A stretch of DNA of 64,000 nt from NCBI RefSeq assembly GCF_028553805.1, contig NZ_CP067140.1, positions 2,914,001 through 2,978,000 on the forward strand, in the 5' to 3' direction. The notes under the pieces are model-generated. The model saw only the letters and a list, made by a program, of their open reading frames with translations. It did not search any database and was not told the DNA's origin. Every line of letters starts with the position of its first letter. The first letter of the stretch is position 1. The position numbers and the translations under genes are program-made. Shown piece by piece: positions 38,421 to 46,524 of the stretch. This stretch comes from Paracoccus saliphilus (GTDB taxonomy: Bacteria > Pseudomonadota > Alphaproteobacteria > Rhodobacterales > Rhodobacteraceae).

Positions 38421-40556
38421 ATGAATGCCCCATTCAAGCAGGCCGAGCGCTTGGGCCGTCTCACCACCGCGTTAGGCAAGGATATATTGGTCCTTCTGCG
38501 TTTCGAGGGCACGGAATATCTGAACGATCTTTTCGAGTTCCGGGTCGATGCGCTCGCCACGCGTGACGATCTGGATTTCGACAAGCTGTTGGGCACCCAT
38601 GCAACCGTCGAGATCGAGGCGCATGACGAGATGCGGCCCTTCGACGGGATCGTGACGCAGGCGCGCTGGAACGGTGCGGGAGAGAACGGGCATCGCTACA
38701 GTCTCACATTGCGCCCCTGGTTCTGGCTGGCCGGAAAGCGGCGCAACCAGAGGATTTTCCACGACAAGTCAGTGGACCAGATTGTCCGGGAAGTGCTTGC
38801 GGATTACGGCCATCTCGGTGATCCGGCCCTGGAGATCAAGCTCGCCAATGAATATCCGAAGCATGAATATGTCGTGCAGTACGGGGAGAGCGATCTCGAT
38901 TTCATCCGTCGCCAGCTCGAGCGGCACGGGATCAGCTTCCATTTCCGGCATGCGATGGGCAGTCACAGCATGGTGCTGACCGATGACGAGCTGAACCATC
39001 CACTCATTGGAGAGCGCCCCTTCAAGCCCGCCGATCGTCATCACAATTACGATCAGGAGCATTTCTGGGAATGGTCGCCCGAACGGAACATCACCACCGG
39101 CGCGATCAAGCTGACCGATTACAATTTCAAGCATCCGGACATGTCGATGGAGGCGGCCCGCACTGGCGATGCCATCTATCCGGAAGGCCGGATCGAAGCC
39201 TTCGATTATCCCGGCGATTTCCTGCGCGCCAGCGAAGTTCAGGCCGGAGAAGACACCTCCAGTGAACGCCTTGGCAAGGATGTCGCGCGTATGCGTACGC
39301 AACAGGAACGCGGCGCCGATCACCGAAACCGGGCCGTGGGCGATTGCGTGAGCCTGTCGGCGGGGCTACGCGTCAAGCTGGGTGGCGACAAGGTGCCCGG
39401 TCATGGCGAGACTTATCTTTGCCTCTCGGCGACCCACAGTTTCGTCAGCGAGGCCTATGGTTCGGGCGGGCAGGAAAGCGACGGCTACAGTTACTCCGGC
39501 GCATATACGCTCATGCCTGACACGGCGCCGATGGTGCCGCCAAAGCGTACGCCGCAGACGCGCATCCATGGCCCGCAGACCGCGATGGTCGTGGGCGAAA
39601 GCGAGATCGATTGCGACGAATATGGCCGCATCCTCGTGCAGTTCCATTGGGATCTGAAGAACGCCTACTCGATGCGCTGCCGGGTCAGTCAGAACTGGTC
39701 AGGCAACGGCTGGGGCGGGATGGTAATCCCACGGATCGGCATGGAGGTGGTGGTCGAATTCCTCGAAGGTGATCCGGACAAGCCATTGGTGACGGGCTGT
39801 GTCTATAACGGCAAGAACAAAGTGCCGTACGAGTTGCCGCGACATAAGACGCGCTCGACCTTCAGGACGGATACACATCAAGGTGACGGGTTTAATGAAC
39901 TGCGTTTCGAGGATGAAAAAGACAAAGAAGAAATCTTCGTTCACGCCCAAAAGGATAGAAACGAAAAAACAAACAACAATCACACCGAGCGAATTGATAA
40001 TAACTGGGTACAGTCGGTAGGTAATCACAAGGTGATTGAAGTAGATGGGAACCACGATGAAACTGTGCACGGCAATGTTTATTTACATGTCGGACCAAGT
40101 GGAATCGGCCGCACTCTGAATGACGCTTATCGTAAGTTTGTGGAAGGGATATCCGATATTGCCGCGAAGTTGCCTATACCAGGGGTTAAGCAGCTAGGGC
40201 GAGGAGTCTACTCTCTCGTCGCAGACCAAGCTATCAATGAGGCAACCGCTGGTGTAAAATCACAATTTATCGGAGTCACAAAAACTGTCAATGTTGGAAG
40301 CACTATTACGGAGCAAGCAGGGCATTCTTATCAAATAGTTTCAGGCTCCCATGTGTCGATTGATTCTGGTGACGTCATGGCGTTTACTTCCAATGGAGAA
40401 TTTCAGGCACGTGTCGGAAAAACCGAACTCCGAATGACCTCAGACGGCTTTATAAGATTGAGTGGAGACACTCTCTATCTGGATTTCTCAAATGGAATAG
40501 AAATACTTGGCGGCAACGAAATTTCAGCGAAGGCCTCAAAAATAAACCTGAACTAA
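38421..40556 (+). CDS. vgrG: type VI secretion system tip protein VgrG
   Basis: The trimeric spike protein caps the Hcp tube and carries effectors into target cells. It has 711 residues. The gp27-like part is at about 10-380 (EYLNDLFEFRVDALA, HEYVVQYGESDLDFIRRQLERHGISFHF), the OB-fold at 400-470 (DEYGRILVQFHWD, VIPRIGMEVVVEFLEGDPDKPLVTG), and the gp5-like needle from 480 on (DGFNELRFEDEKDKEEIF, GNVYLHVG). From about base 39890 (residue 490) base composition shifts sharply to AT-rich and stays so through the next three genes. This implies that the C-terminal third was swapped together with its cargo. No catalytic extension is recognised. GGGAGC precedes the ATG. Confidence 0.95.
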   Translation: MNAPFKQAERLGRLTTALGKDILVLLRFEGTEYLNDLFEFRVDALATRDDLDFDKLLGTHATVEIEAHDEMRPFDGIVTQARWNGAGENGHRYSLTLRPWFWLAGKRRNQRIFHDKSVDQIVREVLADYGHLGDPALEIKLANEYPKHEYVVQYGESDLDFIRRQLERHGISFHFRHAMGSHSMVLTDDELNHPLIGERPFKPADRHHNYDQEHFWEWSPERNITTGAIKLTDYNFKHPDMSMEAARTGDAIYPEGRIEAFDYPGDFLRASEVQAGEDTSSERLGKDVARMRTQQERGADHRNRAVGDCVSLSAGLRVKLGGDKVPGHGETYLCLSATHSFVSEAYGSGGQESDGYSYSGAYTLMPDTAPMVPPKRTPQTRIHGPQTAMVVGESEIDCDEYGRILVQFHWDLKNAYSMRCRVSQNWSGNGWGGMVIPRIGMEVVVEFLEGDPDKPLVTGCVYNGKNKVPYELPRHKTRSTFRTDTHQGDGFNELRFEDEKDKEEIFVHAQKDRNEKTNNNHTERIDNNWVQSVGNHKVIEVDGNHDETVHGNVYLHVGPSGIGRTLNDAYRKFVEGISDIAAKLPIPGVKQLGRGVYSLVADQAINEATAGVKSQFIGVTKTVNVGSTITEQAGHSYQIVSGSHVSIDSGDVMAFTSNGEFQARVGKTELRMTSDGFIRLSGDTLYLDFSNGIEILGGNEISAKASKINLN

Positions 40557-40572
40557 TCTTTGAAGCGTAGTC

Positions 40573-41034
40573 ATGAAAAAAATTGCAACGTATGCCCTTC
40601 TTGTTTTATTGGCCTTATCGGCTTACGCTGGTGTGCGCTTATGGATAGGAAGTCAAGGTGATGTGCTTGTATCAACGCAAGGCCATATTTCCTGTTCTCA
40701 AACAGAATACTCTAAATATACCGACATAATGCTAGAGGCAGGAGAGATGACAATCTCCAAGCAGCCGTCATCTGGCGATCGAGAGCAACAGCTTACGTTG
40801 ATTAACTCATTTGAAAGCTTGAAACTGCCGCGAAATAAGACAGCAGTTACGGTCGGCCACTTTCCAACTGGAAAAATATACACAAACATATGTAAAAATG
40901 AAAAATGCAGCCTTGAAGAAATAGCCACGCCTGAACAAGAATGCCTAACGGAACATTGGAATGACTGCCCCTATGTTGCGATCAAATTTCGCGAAAATAA
41001 TTACTGTCTACTAGAAGTAGAACGAGAAAAATAA
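40573..41034 (+). CDS. exported or membrane-anchored protein of unknown function in the VgrG cassette
   Basis: This is a 153-residue AT-rich gene. The N-terminus is a signal peptide or single membrane helix (KKIATYALLVLLALSAYAGVRLWIG). The rest is a polar periplasmic-type domain with six Cys residues outside the signal, which could form disulfides. No domain is recognised. It lies 16 bases after vgrG and its stop overlaps the next ATG (TAATG). A periplasmic protein beside a candidate effector fits an immunity protein, but this is inference; it could also be the effector itself. Confidence 0.7.
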   Translation: MKKIATYALLVLLALSAYAGVRLWIGSQGDVLVSTQGHISCSQTEYSKYTDIMLEAGEMTISKQPSSGDREQQLTLINSFESLKLPRNKTAVTVGHFPTGKIYTNICKNEKCSLEEIATPEQECLTEHWNDCPYVAIKFRENNYCLLEVEREK

Positions 41035-41840
41035 TGTCGGAAAACAGCTTTCCTTACGGAAACAACCCCATGAATCCGGAAGCCTGGGTTGGACGCTCCA
41101 ATACAAAATCACTTCGGTGGTTGGTTTCTTATGACGGCAGCCTCTCCTTAGCTTGTGGATATCACAGTTTTATATTTCTTGGCTTGGATAGCCTGGCAAT
41201 TGGCATTGCGAATATTTATAGCTGCGGCCTTTCTTTGAGCCTGCCAATTGGAAAGATATTCAAGGCGGTTGGAGGAACTGCTAGAGATGCACTGACTATT
41301 GAGAAATTCAGCGAACAGGTTGGAAATGCAAAAAAGGTTACTGACGCCACCAGAATGGAGGTAGAGCAGAACCAGACAGGTAGCGGCATAGAATTATATG
41401 AACGCATGGGACAATCCATTCCCCAGCTTATTCGTGCAGACATCCCCTTTTCTTTTGATGACTTGGCAGGCATGCCAGGCGCTATTGCTGGAGCAGAGAT
41501 AGAGATGTCCGGCGCTGCTTCAATCTATTTCATAGAAGGATATGAAGGGTTGATCGGAGATAAAATATTTGGACCATCTCAAATCGCGAACACTGGAGAT
41601 GGCCTCGTAGGAGCTGGTATTGGCATTTCAGCGGGAGTGTGGAGCGTAGAAACTCCACGCAACCTCTATCTGGAGCTTGGGGCAGCGGCGAATTTGCGTT
41701 GCCAGATTGAAGGTCAGTCTCCGAGTTATGATCAACCATATAGAGAAATCTTGAATCTCCATCCGTATTTAGCGGCGCTACCACCGATTGGGTGTTCGCT
41801 TTCGGAGACTGGCTTCAATCCCATGAGAATGCTGCCATGA
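41034..41840 (+). CDS. unknown protein in the VgrG cassette, candidate type VI effector
   Basis: The 268-residue protein resembles nothing I recognise. The N-terminal 30 residues are polar. Residues 30-90 alternate hydrophobic beta-like stretches with Gly and Cys (SLACGYHSFIFLGLDSLAIG, CGLSLSLPIG). The middle, to 155, is polar and helical. Residues 155-240 are again Gly/Ala-rich and amphipathic (GDGLVGAGIGISAGVWSVE). There is no signal peptide, as expected for cargo carried on a spike. A membrane-inserting toxin is one reading of the composition. It overlaps both neighbours by one and four bases. Confidence 0.7.
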   Translation: MSENSFPYGNNPMNPEAWVGRSNTKSLRWLVSYDGSLSLACGYHSFIFLGLDSLAIGIANIYSCGLSLSLPIGKIFKAVGGTARDALTIEKFSEQVGNAKKVTDATRMEVEQNQTGSGIELYERMGQSIPQLIRADIPFSFDDLAGMPGAIAGAEIEMSGAASIYFIEGYEGLIGDKIFGPSQIANTGDGLVGAGIGISAGVWSVETPRNLYLELGAAANLRCQIEGQSPSYDQPYREILNLHPYLAALPPIGCSLSETGFNPMRMLP

Positions 41841-42472
41841 CTCAAAACGACAAAAATCGAAGATCGGATGATGCTGACGCTTACACAAACACACCTGCAT
41901 TAAAAGGTGCTGTTTTGTCCGAAAGCGGGAAAAGTCTGCCGGATTTGTGGCGAATTGTTCACGCCAATGCCAGTATAGCGGTACGTTTCACGATGAATTC
42001 TAACGAGCGCCGCAAAGAATCTATCAATAAGATGCTTAGTGAGGCAGAAACTACACTAATGCGTGAATTACAATCCGTACCTGCTGAATCGTGGGGAAGA
42101 TTGTGCGAAGCGTCCGGATGGACCCAGATTGGAGCGTCGTTTCTATCCTGGTGCTCGGAGGCAACTGAGCAGAAAATTTGGTATGGATGGGAAAAAGCCT
42201 GTACTTCTTTATCACCGGACCCGGTATTTCTGATTGCAGCACGGTTGAATAATCCAAAATTTTTACTTTCGGAGAGAAGATTGTCGTCCGCTCTCACGGA
42301 TGAACACATTAATTATATTCAATTATGTGTGTCTATAGCTGCGCGTCCAGGTAGCATCAAAATGGATTGCTCTTTGGAGCAACTGAACAGTCTACCAGAT
42401 GCTTTTCTGAAATTTTTATCTCACCCCAAAATCGGTCTCATGCAACCCGAAGCTGAACAGCGGTCAAAATAG
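41837..42472 (+). CDS. unknown soluble protein in the VgrG cassette
   Basis: The 211-residue, mainly helical protein has no signal peptide or membrane segment and no domain I recognise. It has a polar N-terminus, a central Trp/Cys-rich part (SWGRLCEASGWTQIGASFLSWCSEATEQKIWYG reads as helix), and an acidic/basic tail. ATG 41837 overlaps the previous stop (ATGA), and PAAR begins two bases after its own stop. The position suggests an adaptor or chaperone that loads cargo, a cytoplasmic immunity protein, or a second effector. The sequence does not decide between them. Confidence 0.7.
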   Translation: MTQNDKNRRSDDADAYTNTPALKGAVLSESGKSLPDLWRIVHANASIAVRFTMNSNERRKESINKMLSEAETTLMRELQSVPAESWGRLCEASGWTQIGASFLSWCSEATEQKIWYGWEKACTSLSPDPVFLIAARLNNPKFLLSERRLSSALTDEHINYIQLCVSIAARPGSIKMDCSLEQLNSLPDAFLKFLSHPKIGLMQPEAEQRSK

Positions 42473-42474
42473 CC

Positions 42475-42774
42475 ATGCCCCCTTCCACCCGCCTAGGCGA
42501 TATCGGCTCCGGCCACGATTGCCACTTTCCACCAACCCCCAGCACCGAGGCCTCTCCCGATGTGAATATCGATGGCGTTCCTGCCGTGCGGCAAGGCGAT
42601 GCTTATGCGCCTCATGGCTGCCCGTCATGCCCTGCCCCCTCGCATCCGCGCGAACTCGCGGGTGGGTCCGGCTCGGTCTTCATCAACGGTAAGCCTGCTG
42701 GTCGGGTCGGAGATTCCATCTCCTGTGGTGGCGCGGCCGATGCAGGATCATCAACTGTTTTCGTCGGGGATTAA
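42475..42774 (+). CDS. PAAR-domain protein of the type VI spike
   Basis: The 99-residue protein makes up a single PAAR domain, the cone that sharpens the VgrG tip and can bind effectors. It shows RLGDIGSGHDCHFPPTPS at the start, NIDGVPAVRQGD, the Cys/His-rich HGCPSCPAPSHPRELAGGSGSVFINGKPAGRVGDSISCGG, and a short end with no toxin extension. Base composition returns to GC-rich here, unlike the three genes before it. It closes the five-gene vgrG cassette. Confidence 0.92.
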   Translation: MPPSTRLGDIGSGHDCHFPPTPSTEASPDVNIDGVPAVRQGDAYAPHGCPSCPAPSHPRELAGGSGSVFINGKPAGRVGDSISCGGAADAGSSTVFVGD

Positions 42775-42926
42775 CAGAGATTTAGCGGACAGTTGCTCGC
42801 CGGATGCCAAGTCATTCAAATGCGATAACTCATGCGGACACAATCGAATTTTTGTCCGTCGTCAGAACATTATGCGCAGATGGTTGCGTAAATTAGCGGA
42901 GTATAGGCCTCGTCATTGGGTTAATG

Positions 42927-43907
42927 TTACGCGGCGAGCTTGCGGTGTTGCAAGCGCCGGTGTTGGATGGTCTTTCGCTTGATCCTTTCGCGTTGTTTGA
43001 TGATGGTGTCGGCCTTGTCAAAGTAGGCGTCGGCGGGTGTTACGTTGTTCAGGCTCTCATGGTATCGCCGGTGATTGTAGTGTTCGACGAAGGCCTCGAT
43101 TTGGGCTTCGAGATCGCCCGGCAGGAAGTAGTTTTCCAGCAAGATGCGATTTTTGAGTGTCTGGTGCCAGCGCTCGATCTTGCCTTGGGTCTGGGGATGC
43201 AATGGAGCGCCACGCACATGGCTCATGCCTTGCGCCTCGATCCATTCAGCCAGTTCGCCGGCGATATAGCTCGGACCATTATCGCTGAGTAGCCGAGGCT
43301 TGTGGCGCACATGGGCCTGATCACAGCCTGAAGCACAGAGCGCCAGTTCCAGCGTATCGGTCACATCCTCGGCACGCATGGTGGTGCAGAGTTTCCAGGC
43401 GATGATGTAGCGCGAGTAATCGTCGAGCACGGTCGACAGATACACCCAGCCCCAACCGATGATCTTGAAATAGGTGAAATCGGTTTGCCACATCTCGTTG
43501 GGGCGGCTGGTCTTGCGTTTGAACTCATCAGCCGCCTTGATCACCACGAAGGCTGGGCTGGTGATGAGGTCATGTGCCTTGAGCAGGCGATAGACCGTGG
43601 CTTCCGATACAAAGTAGCGCTTTTCGTCGGTGAACCGCACTGCCAACTCTCGGGGGGACAGCTCGGACTGCTCCAGCGCCATCTCGATGATCTGGTCATG
43701 GATCGCAGTGGGGATTCGGTTCCAGACCCGGCCTGGCGCGGATGGACGGTCCTCCAGCGCTTCAGGGCCGCCTGCCAGATATAGATCATACCAGCGGTAA
43801 AAGGTTCGGCGTGCGATGCCCAACTGCTCCAGCGTGCGCTTTGTCGGCAGGTGGGATTGCTCGACGATCCGGATAATCTCGAGCTTCTCAGCTGCGGGAT
43901 ACCTCAT
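42927..43907 (-). CDS. IS3-family transposase OrfB (DDE catalytic subunit), copy 1
   Basis: The 326-residue protein has an N-terminal helix-turn-helix (TKRTLEQLGIARRTFYRWYDLYLAGG) and an rve integrase core. The triad is visible as Asp143 in WQTDFTYF, Asp209 in LLSDNGPSY and Glu245 in KIERWHQTL, with 35 residues between the last two, as in IS3 members. The start overlaps the orfA frame by four bases and lies in the -1 frame relative to it. The gene looks intact. Confidence 0.93.
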   Translation of the reverse strand: MRYPAAEKLEIIRIVEQSHLPTKRTLEQLGIARRTFYRWYDLYLAGGPEALEDRPSAPGRVWNRIPTAIHDQIIEMALEQSELSPRELAVRFTDEKRYFVSEATVYRLLKAHDLITSPAFVVIKAADEFKRKTSRPNEMWQTDFTYFKIIGWGWVYLSTVLDDYSRYIIAWKLCTTMRAEDVTDTLELALCASGCDQAHVRHKPRLLSDNGPSYIAGELAEWIEAQGMSHVRGAPLHPQTQGKIERWHQTLKNRILLENYFLPGDLEAQIEAFVEHYNHRRYHESLNNVTPADAYFDKADTIIKQRERIKRKTIQHRRLQHRKLAA

Positions 43908-44101
43908 TCGTCGACCTCCCCATCCGCGATCATGCTTTTTTTAAGCAGCCGGTTTTCCAGCGTCAGATCGGCGACGCATTCCTTCAGGTCATGTGCCTCA
44001 CGGCGCAAGCCCTTCACCTCGTCGGTGGTTGCTGCCCGGACCGTGTCACCAGCCAGCCGACGCTTGCCGTTCGGCGTGGCCTCGAACCGGTGGCGGCTCA
44101 C
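43904..44101 (-). CDS. IS3-family OrfA, C-terminal piece after an in-frame stop, copy 1
   Basis: It is 65 residues, in the same frame as the OrfA N-terminal piece and separated from it by one TGA plus one codon. It contains the leucine-zipper-like segment EVKGLRREAHDLKECVADLTLENRLLKKS that usually lets OrfA dimerise. A run of seven A residues (the LLKK codons) can support -1 frameshifting into orfB with no stop between. A GTG could start this piece separately. Confidence 0.7.
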   Translation of the reverse strand: MSRHRFEATPNGKRRLAGDTVRAATTDEVKGLRREAHDLKECVADLTLENRLLKKSMIADGEVDE

Positions 44102-44104
44102 GCC

Positions 44105-44326
44105 TCACTCCATGAACTCCTTGGACCATGTGTAATACAGGCTTTGGGCGATCCCTTCGCGGCGGCATAGCTCCGCAATGCTGTCATCGCCACGTAAGCC
44201 TTCCAGCACGATCCGGATCTTGTCCTCCGCCGAGAAGTGGCGCCGCGTCTTGCGGCGGATATCTTTCACCACCTGTTCGGCGGGGGCTTTGGAGGGTGAT
44301 TTCGATTTTGAGGATTTGGGTCTCAT
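44105..44326 (-). CDS. IS3-family OrfA, N-terminal piece, copy 1
   Basis: The 73-residue protein has the helix-turn-helix of IS3 OrfA (RHFSAEDKIRIVLEGLRGDDSIAELCRREGIAQSLYYTW reads as the DNA-binding unit). It ends at a TGA directly after SKEFME. In relatives I know, this point continues as AGKRRLAGDT. Here the stop and about a dozen extra codons intervene before GKRRLAGDT. Confidence 0.8.
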   Translation of the reverse strand: MRPKSSKSKSPSKAPAEQVVKDIRRKTRRHFSAEDKIRIVLEGLRGDDSIAELCRREGIAQSLYYTWSKEFME

Positions 44327-44411
44327 CTGCGTTCCTTCGTCACTCCGACGAGACCCAAATCCTCCTTAAATCACAACCTCAAATCTGTGCCATGGGTGCT
44401 GACGGCCAACA

Positions 44412-45039
44412 GCCGCTGAGACCTCAATTCGACTTTCTCAAAGGGATATGCCGGGGACGCAGTCACCCGCCTGTGCGGCGGAATTTTCACGAAACAAGTC
44501 GTGGCAACTAGCATCGTCAGGCAGCCCCCATCACGCGAATGGTCGCTGAGGTGGCCAGTCCCCAAGCGATGGCAAACTGGCACTCTGGCATTCTGATGTA
44601 AGAGCGATACGCGGATTATTTGTTAGTCTGCGCATGAAAGAGCGCCCCAATTTTCGGATTCCGCGCCATGACCTTATATCTTGGCGTTTCGCAGGCCGCA
44701 TGTTTCGGGTTTCATTCGGGTTACAAGACCAATCTTTTGGAGGTCCCAGAGCACCTACATCGAGTTGCAAACCGGCAAGGCCCCGACACGCTCGATGTGC
44801 TCCCAGATCAGCCTGCGCTCTACATAGGCTACCCACGCCTTCACCAATCGCCGCTCGTACTCGAAATCCGTCACCGGGTGAACACGAACGGATAAGTCGG
44901 AAACATCGGGACCAAAAGTCCGATGATAAGTTCGACCGCCAGCGTGCGTGCTGATCCCGTCGCGCGCAGCCCGGTTGAAAGTACGTAGCCGTTTCCTCAA
45001 TCCTCCGCGCCCATCGGTCAACCCAATATAGATAACGTC
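44412..45039. other. 628-bp segment enclosed by the two inverted IS copies
   Basis: It contains no complete gene. The right half is the GIY-YIG-like fragment described separately. The left 340 bases show no recognisable coding sequence. A 75-codon frame at 44668 on the plus strand is antisense to the fragment and is not supported. The segment is a leftover of older island DNA. Confidence 0.6.
44755..45039 (-). pseudogene. GIY-YIG-like nuclease gene, N-terminus removed by IS copy 2
   Basis: Reading away from the IS edge, the frame gives 94 residues beginning DVIYIGLTDGRGGLRKRL, followed by HAGGRTYHR and a C-terminal helix rich in Arg, Glu and Trp. The YIG and the downstream Arg-containing helix fit the second half of a GIY-YIG motif. 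The GIY strand and everything before it are missing because the IS begins exactly there. The assignment is tentative, since the domain is only partly present. Confidence 0.5.
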
Positions 45040-45124
45040 TGTTGGCCGTCAGCACCCATGGCACAGATTTGAGGTTGTGATTTAAGGAGGATTTGGGTCT
45101 CGTCGGAGTGACGAAGGAACGCAG

Positions 45125-45346
45125 ATGAGACCCAAATCCTCAAAATCGAAATCACCCTCCAAAGCCCCCGCCGAACAGGTGGTGAAAGATATCCGCCGCA
45201 AGACGCGGCGCCACTTCTCGGCGGAGGACAAGATCCGGATCGTGCTGGAAGGCTTACGTGGCGATGACAGCATTGCGGAGCTATGCCGCCGCGAAGGGAT
45301 CGCCCAAAGCCTGTATTACACATGGTCCAAGGAGTTCATGGAGTGA
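45125..45346 (+). CDS. IS3-family OrfA, N-terminal piece, copy 2
   Basis: It is identical to the copy 1 piece (73 residues, helix-turn-helix) and stops at the same TGA at 45344-45346. Both copies having the stop means the element was copied in this form. Confidence 0.8.
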   Translation: MRPKSSKSKSPSKAPAEQVVKDIRRKTRRHFSAEDKIRIVLEGLRGDDSIAELCRREGIAQSLYYTWSKEFME

Positions 45347-45349
45347 GGC

Positions 45350-45547
45350 GTGAGCCGCCACCGGTTCGAGGCCACGCCGAACGGCAAGCGTCGGCTGGCT
45401 GGTGACACGGTCCGGGCAGCAACCACCGACGAGGTGAAGGGCTTGCGCCGTGAGGCACATGACCTGAAGGAATGCGTCGCCGATCTGACGCTGGAAAACC
45501 GGCTGCTTAAAAAAAGCATGATCGCGGATGGGGAGGTCGACGAATGA
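45350..45547 (+). CDS. IS3-family OrfA, C-terminal piece, copy 2
   Basis: It is 65 residues, in frame with the first piece and identical to that of copy 1. The A7 tract at 45509-45515 lies in the LLKKS codons. From there the -1 frame is open into orfB, which starts at 45544, so an OrfAB fusion by frameshifting is possible for whatever protein reads this part. Confidence 0.7.
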   Translation: MSRHRFEATPNGKRRLAGDTVRAATTDEVKGLRREAHDLKECVADLTLENRLLKKSMIADGEVDE

Positions 45548-46524
45548 GGTATCCCGCAGCTGAGAAGCTCGAGATTATCCGGATCGTCGAGCAATCCCAC
45601 CTGCCGACAAAGCGCACGCTGGAGCAGTTGGGCATCGCACGCCGAACCTTTTACCGCTGGTATGATCTATATCTGGCAGGCGGCCCTGAAGCGCTGGAGG
45701 ACCGTCCATCCGCGCCAGGCCGGGTCTGGAACCGAATCCCCACTGCGATCCATGACCAGATCATCGAGATGGCGCTGGAGCAGTCCGAGCTGTCCCCCCG
45801 AGAGTTGGCAGTGCGGTTCACCGACGAAAAGCGCTACTTTGTATCGGAAGCCACGGTCTATCGCCTGCTCAAGGCACATGACCTCATCACCAGCCCAGCC
45901 TTCGTGGTGATCAAGGCGGCTGATGAGTTCAAACGCAAGACCAGCCGCCCCAACGAGATGTGGCAAACCGATTTCACCTATTTCAAGATCATCGGTTGGG
46001 GCTGGGTGTATCTGTCGACCGTGCTCGACGATTACTCGCGCTACATCATCGCCTGGAAACTCTGCACCACCATGCGTGCCGAGGATGTGACCGATACGCT
46101 GGAACTGGCGCTCTGTGCTTCAGGCTGTGATCAGGCCCATGTGCGCCACAAGCCTCGGCTACTCAGCGATAATGGTCCGAGCTATATCGCCGGCGAACTG
46201 GCTGAATGGATCGAGGCGCAAGGCATGAGCCATGTGCGTGGCGCTCCATTGCATCCCCAGACCCAAGGCAAGATCGAGCGCTGGCACCAGACACTCAAAA
46301 ATCGCATCTTGCTGGAAAACTACTTCCTGCCGGGCGATCTCGAAGCCCAAATCGAGGCCTTCGTCGAACACTACAATCACCGGCGATACCATGAGAGCCT
46401 GAACAACGTAACACCCGCCGACGCCTACTTTGACAAGGCCGACACCATCATCAAACAACGCGAAAGGATCAAGCGAAAGACCATCCAACACCGGCGCTTG
46501 CAACACCGCAAGCTCGCCGCGTAA
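45544..46524 (+). CDS. IS3-family transposase OrfB, copy 2
   Basis: The 326-residue protein is the same as in copy 1, with Asp143, Asp209 and Glu245 intact. It begins at ATGA, overlapping the orfA stop. The two copies provide a long inverted repeat on which recombination could flip the 628-bp segment between them. Confidence 0.93.
   Translation: MRYPAAEKLEIIRIVEQSHLPTKRTLEQLGIARRTFYRWYDLYLAGGPEALEDRPSAPGRVWNRIPTAIHDQIIEMALEQSELSPRELAVRFTDEKRYFVSEATVYRLLKAHDLITSPAFVVIKAADEFKRKTSRPNEMWQTDFTYFKIIGWGWVYLSTVLDDYSRYIIAWKLCTTMRAEDVTDTLELALCASGCDQAHVRHKPRLLSDNGPSYIAGELAEWIEAQGMSHVRGAPLHPQTQGKIERWHQTLKNRILLENYFLPGDLEAQIEAFVEHYNHRRYHESLNNVTPADAYFDKADTIIKQRERIKRKTIQHRRLQHRKLAA

Larger units (their letters stand above)
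42853..44411 (-). mobile_element. IS3-family insertion sequence, copy 1 (1559 bp)
   Basis: The ends were found by comparing this copy with the inverted copy at 45040-46598; identity stops abruptly at both. The terminal sequences are TGTTGGCCGTCAGCACCCAT (orfA side) and TGTCCGTCGTCAGAACATTA (orfB side), imperfect inverted repeats starting TGT. It encodes orfA (in two pieces) and orfB on the minus strand. The outside flanks (ATTT before 42853, GCCG after 44411) do not form a target duplication. Confidence 0.92.

Noticed and set aside
44531..45064. A 177-codon minus-strand frame across the left edge of IS copy 2
   Set aside because: It has a random-looking composition, crosses the IS border, and overlaps the better supported GIY-YIG-like fragment in another frame.
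45344..45346. Selenocysteine at the in-frame TGA of the IS OrfA
   Set aside because: There is no plausible SECIS hairpin directly after it and no reason for selenocysteine in an OrfA; readthrough or separate starts are simpler.
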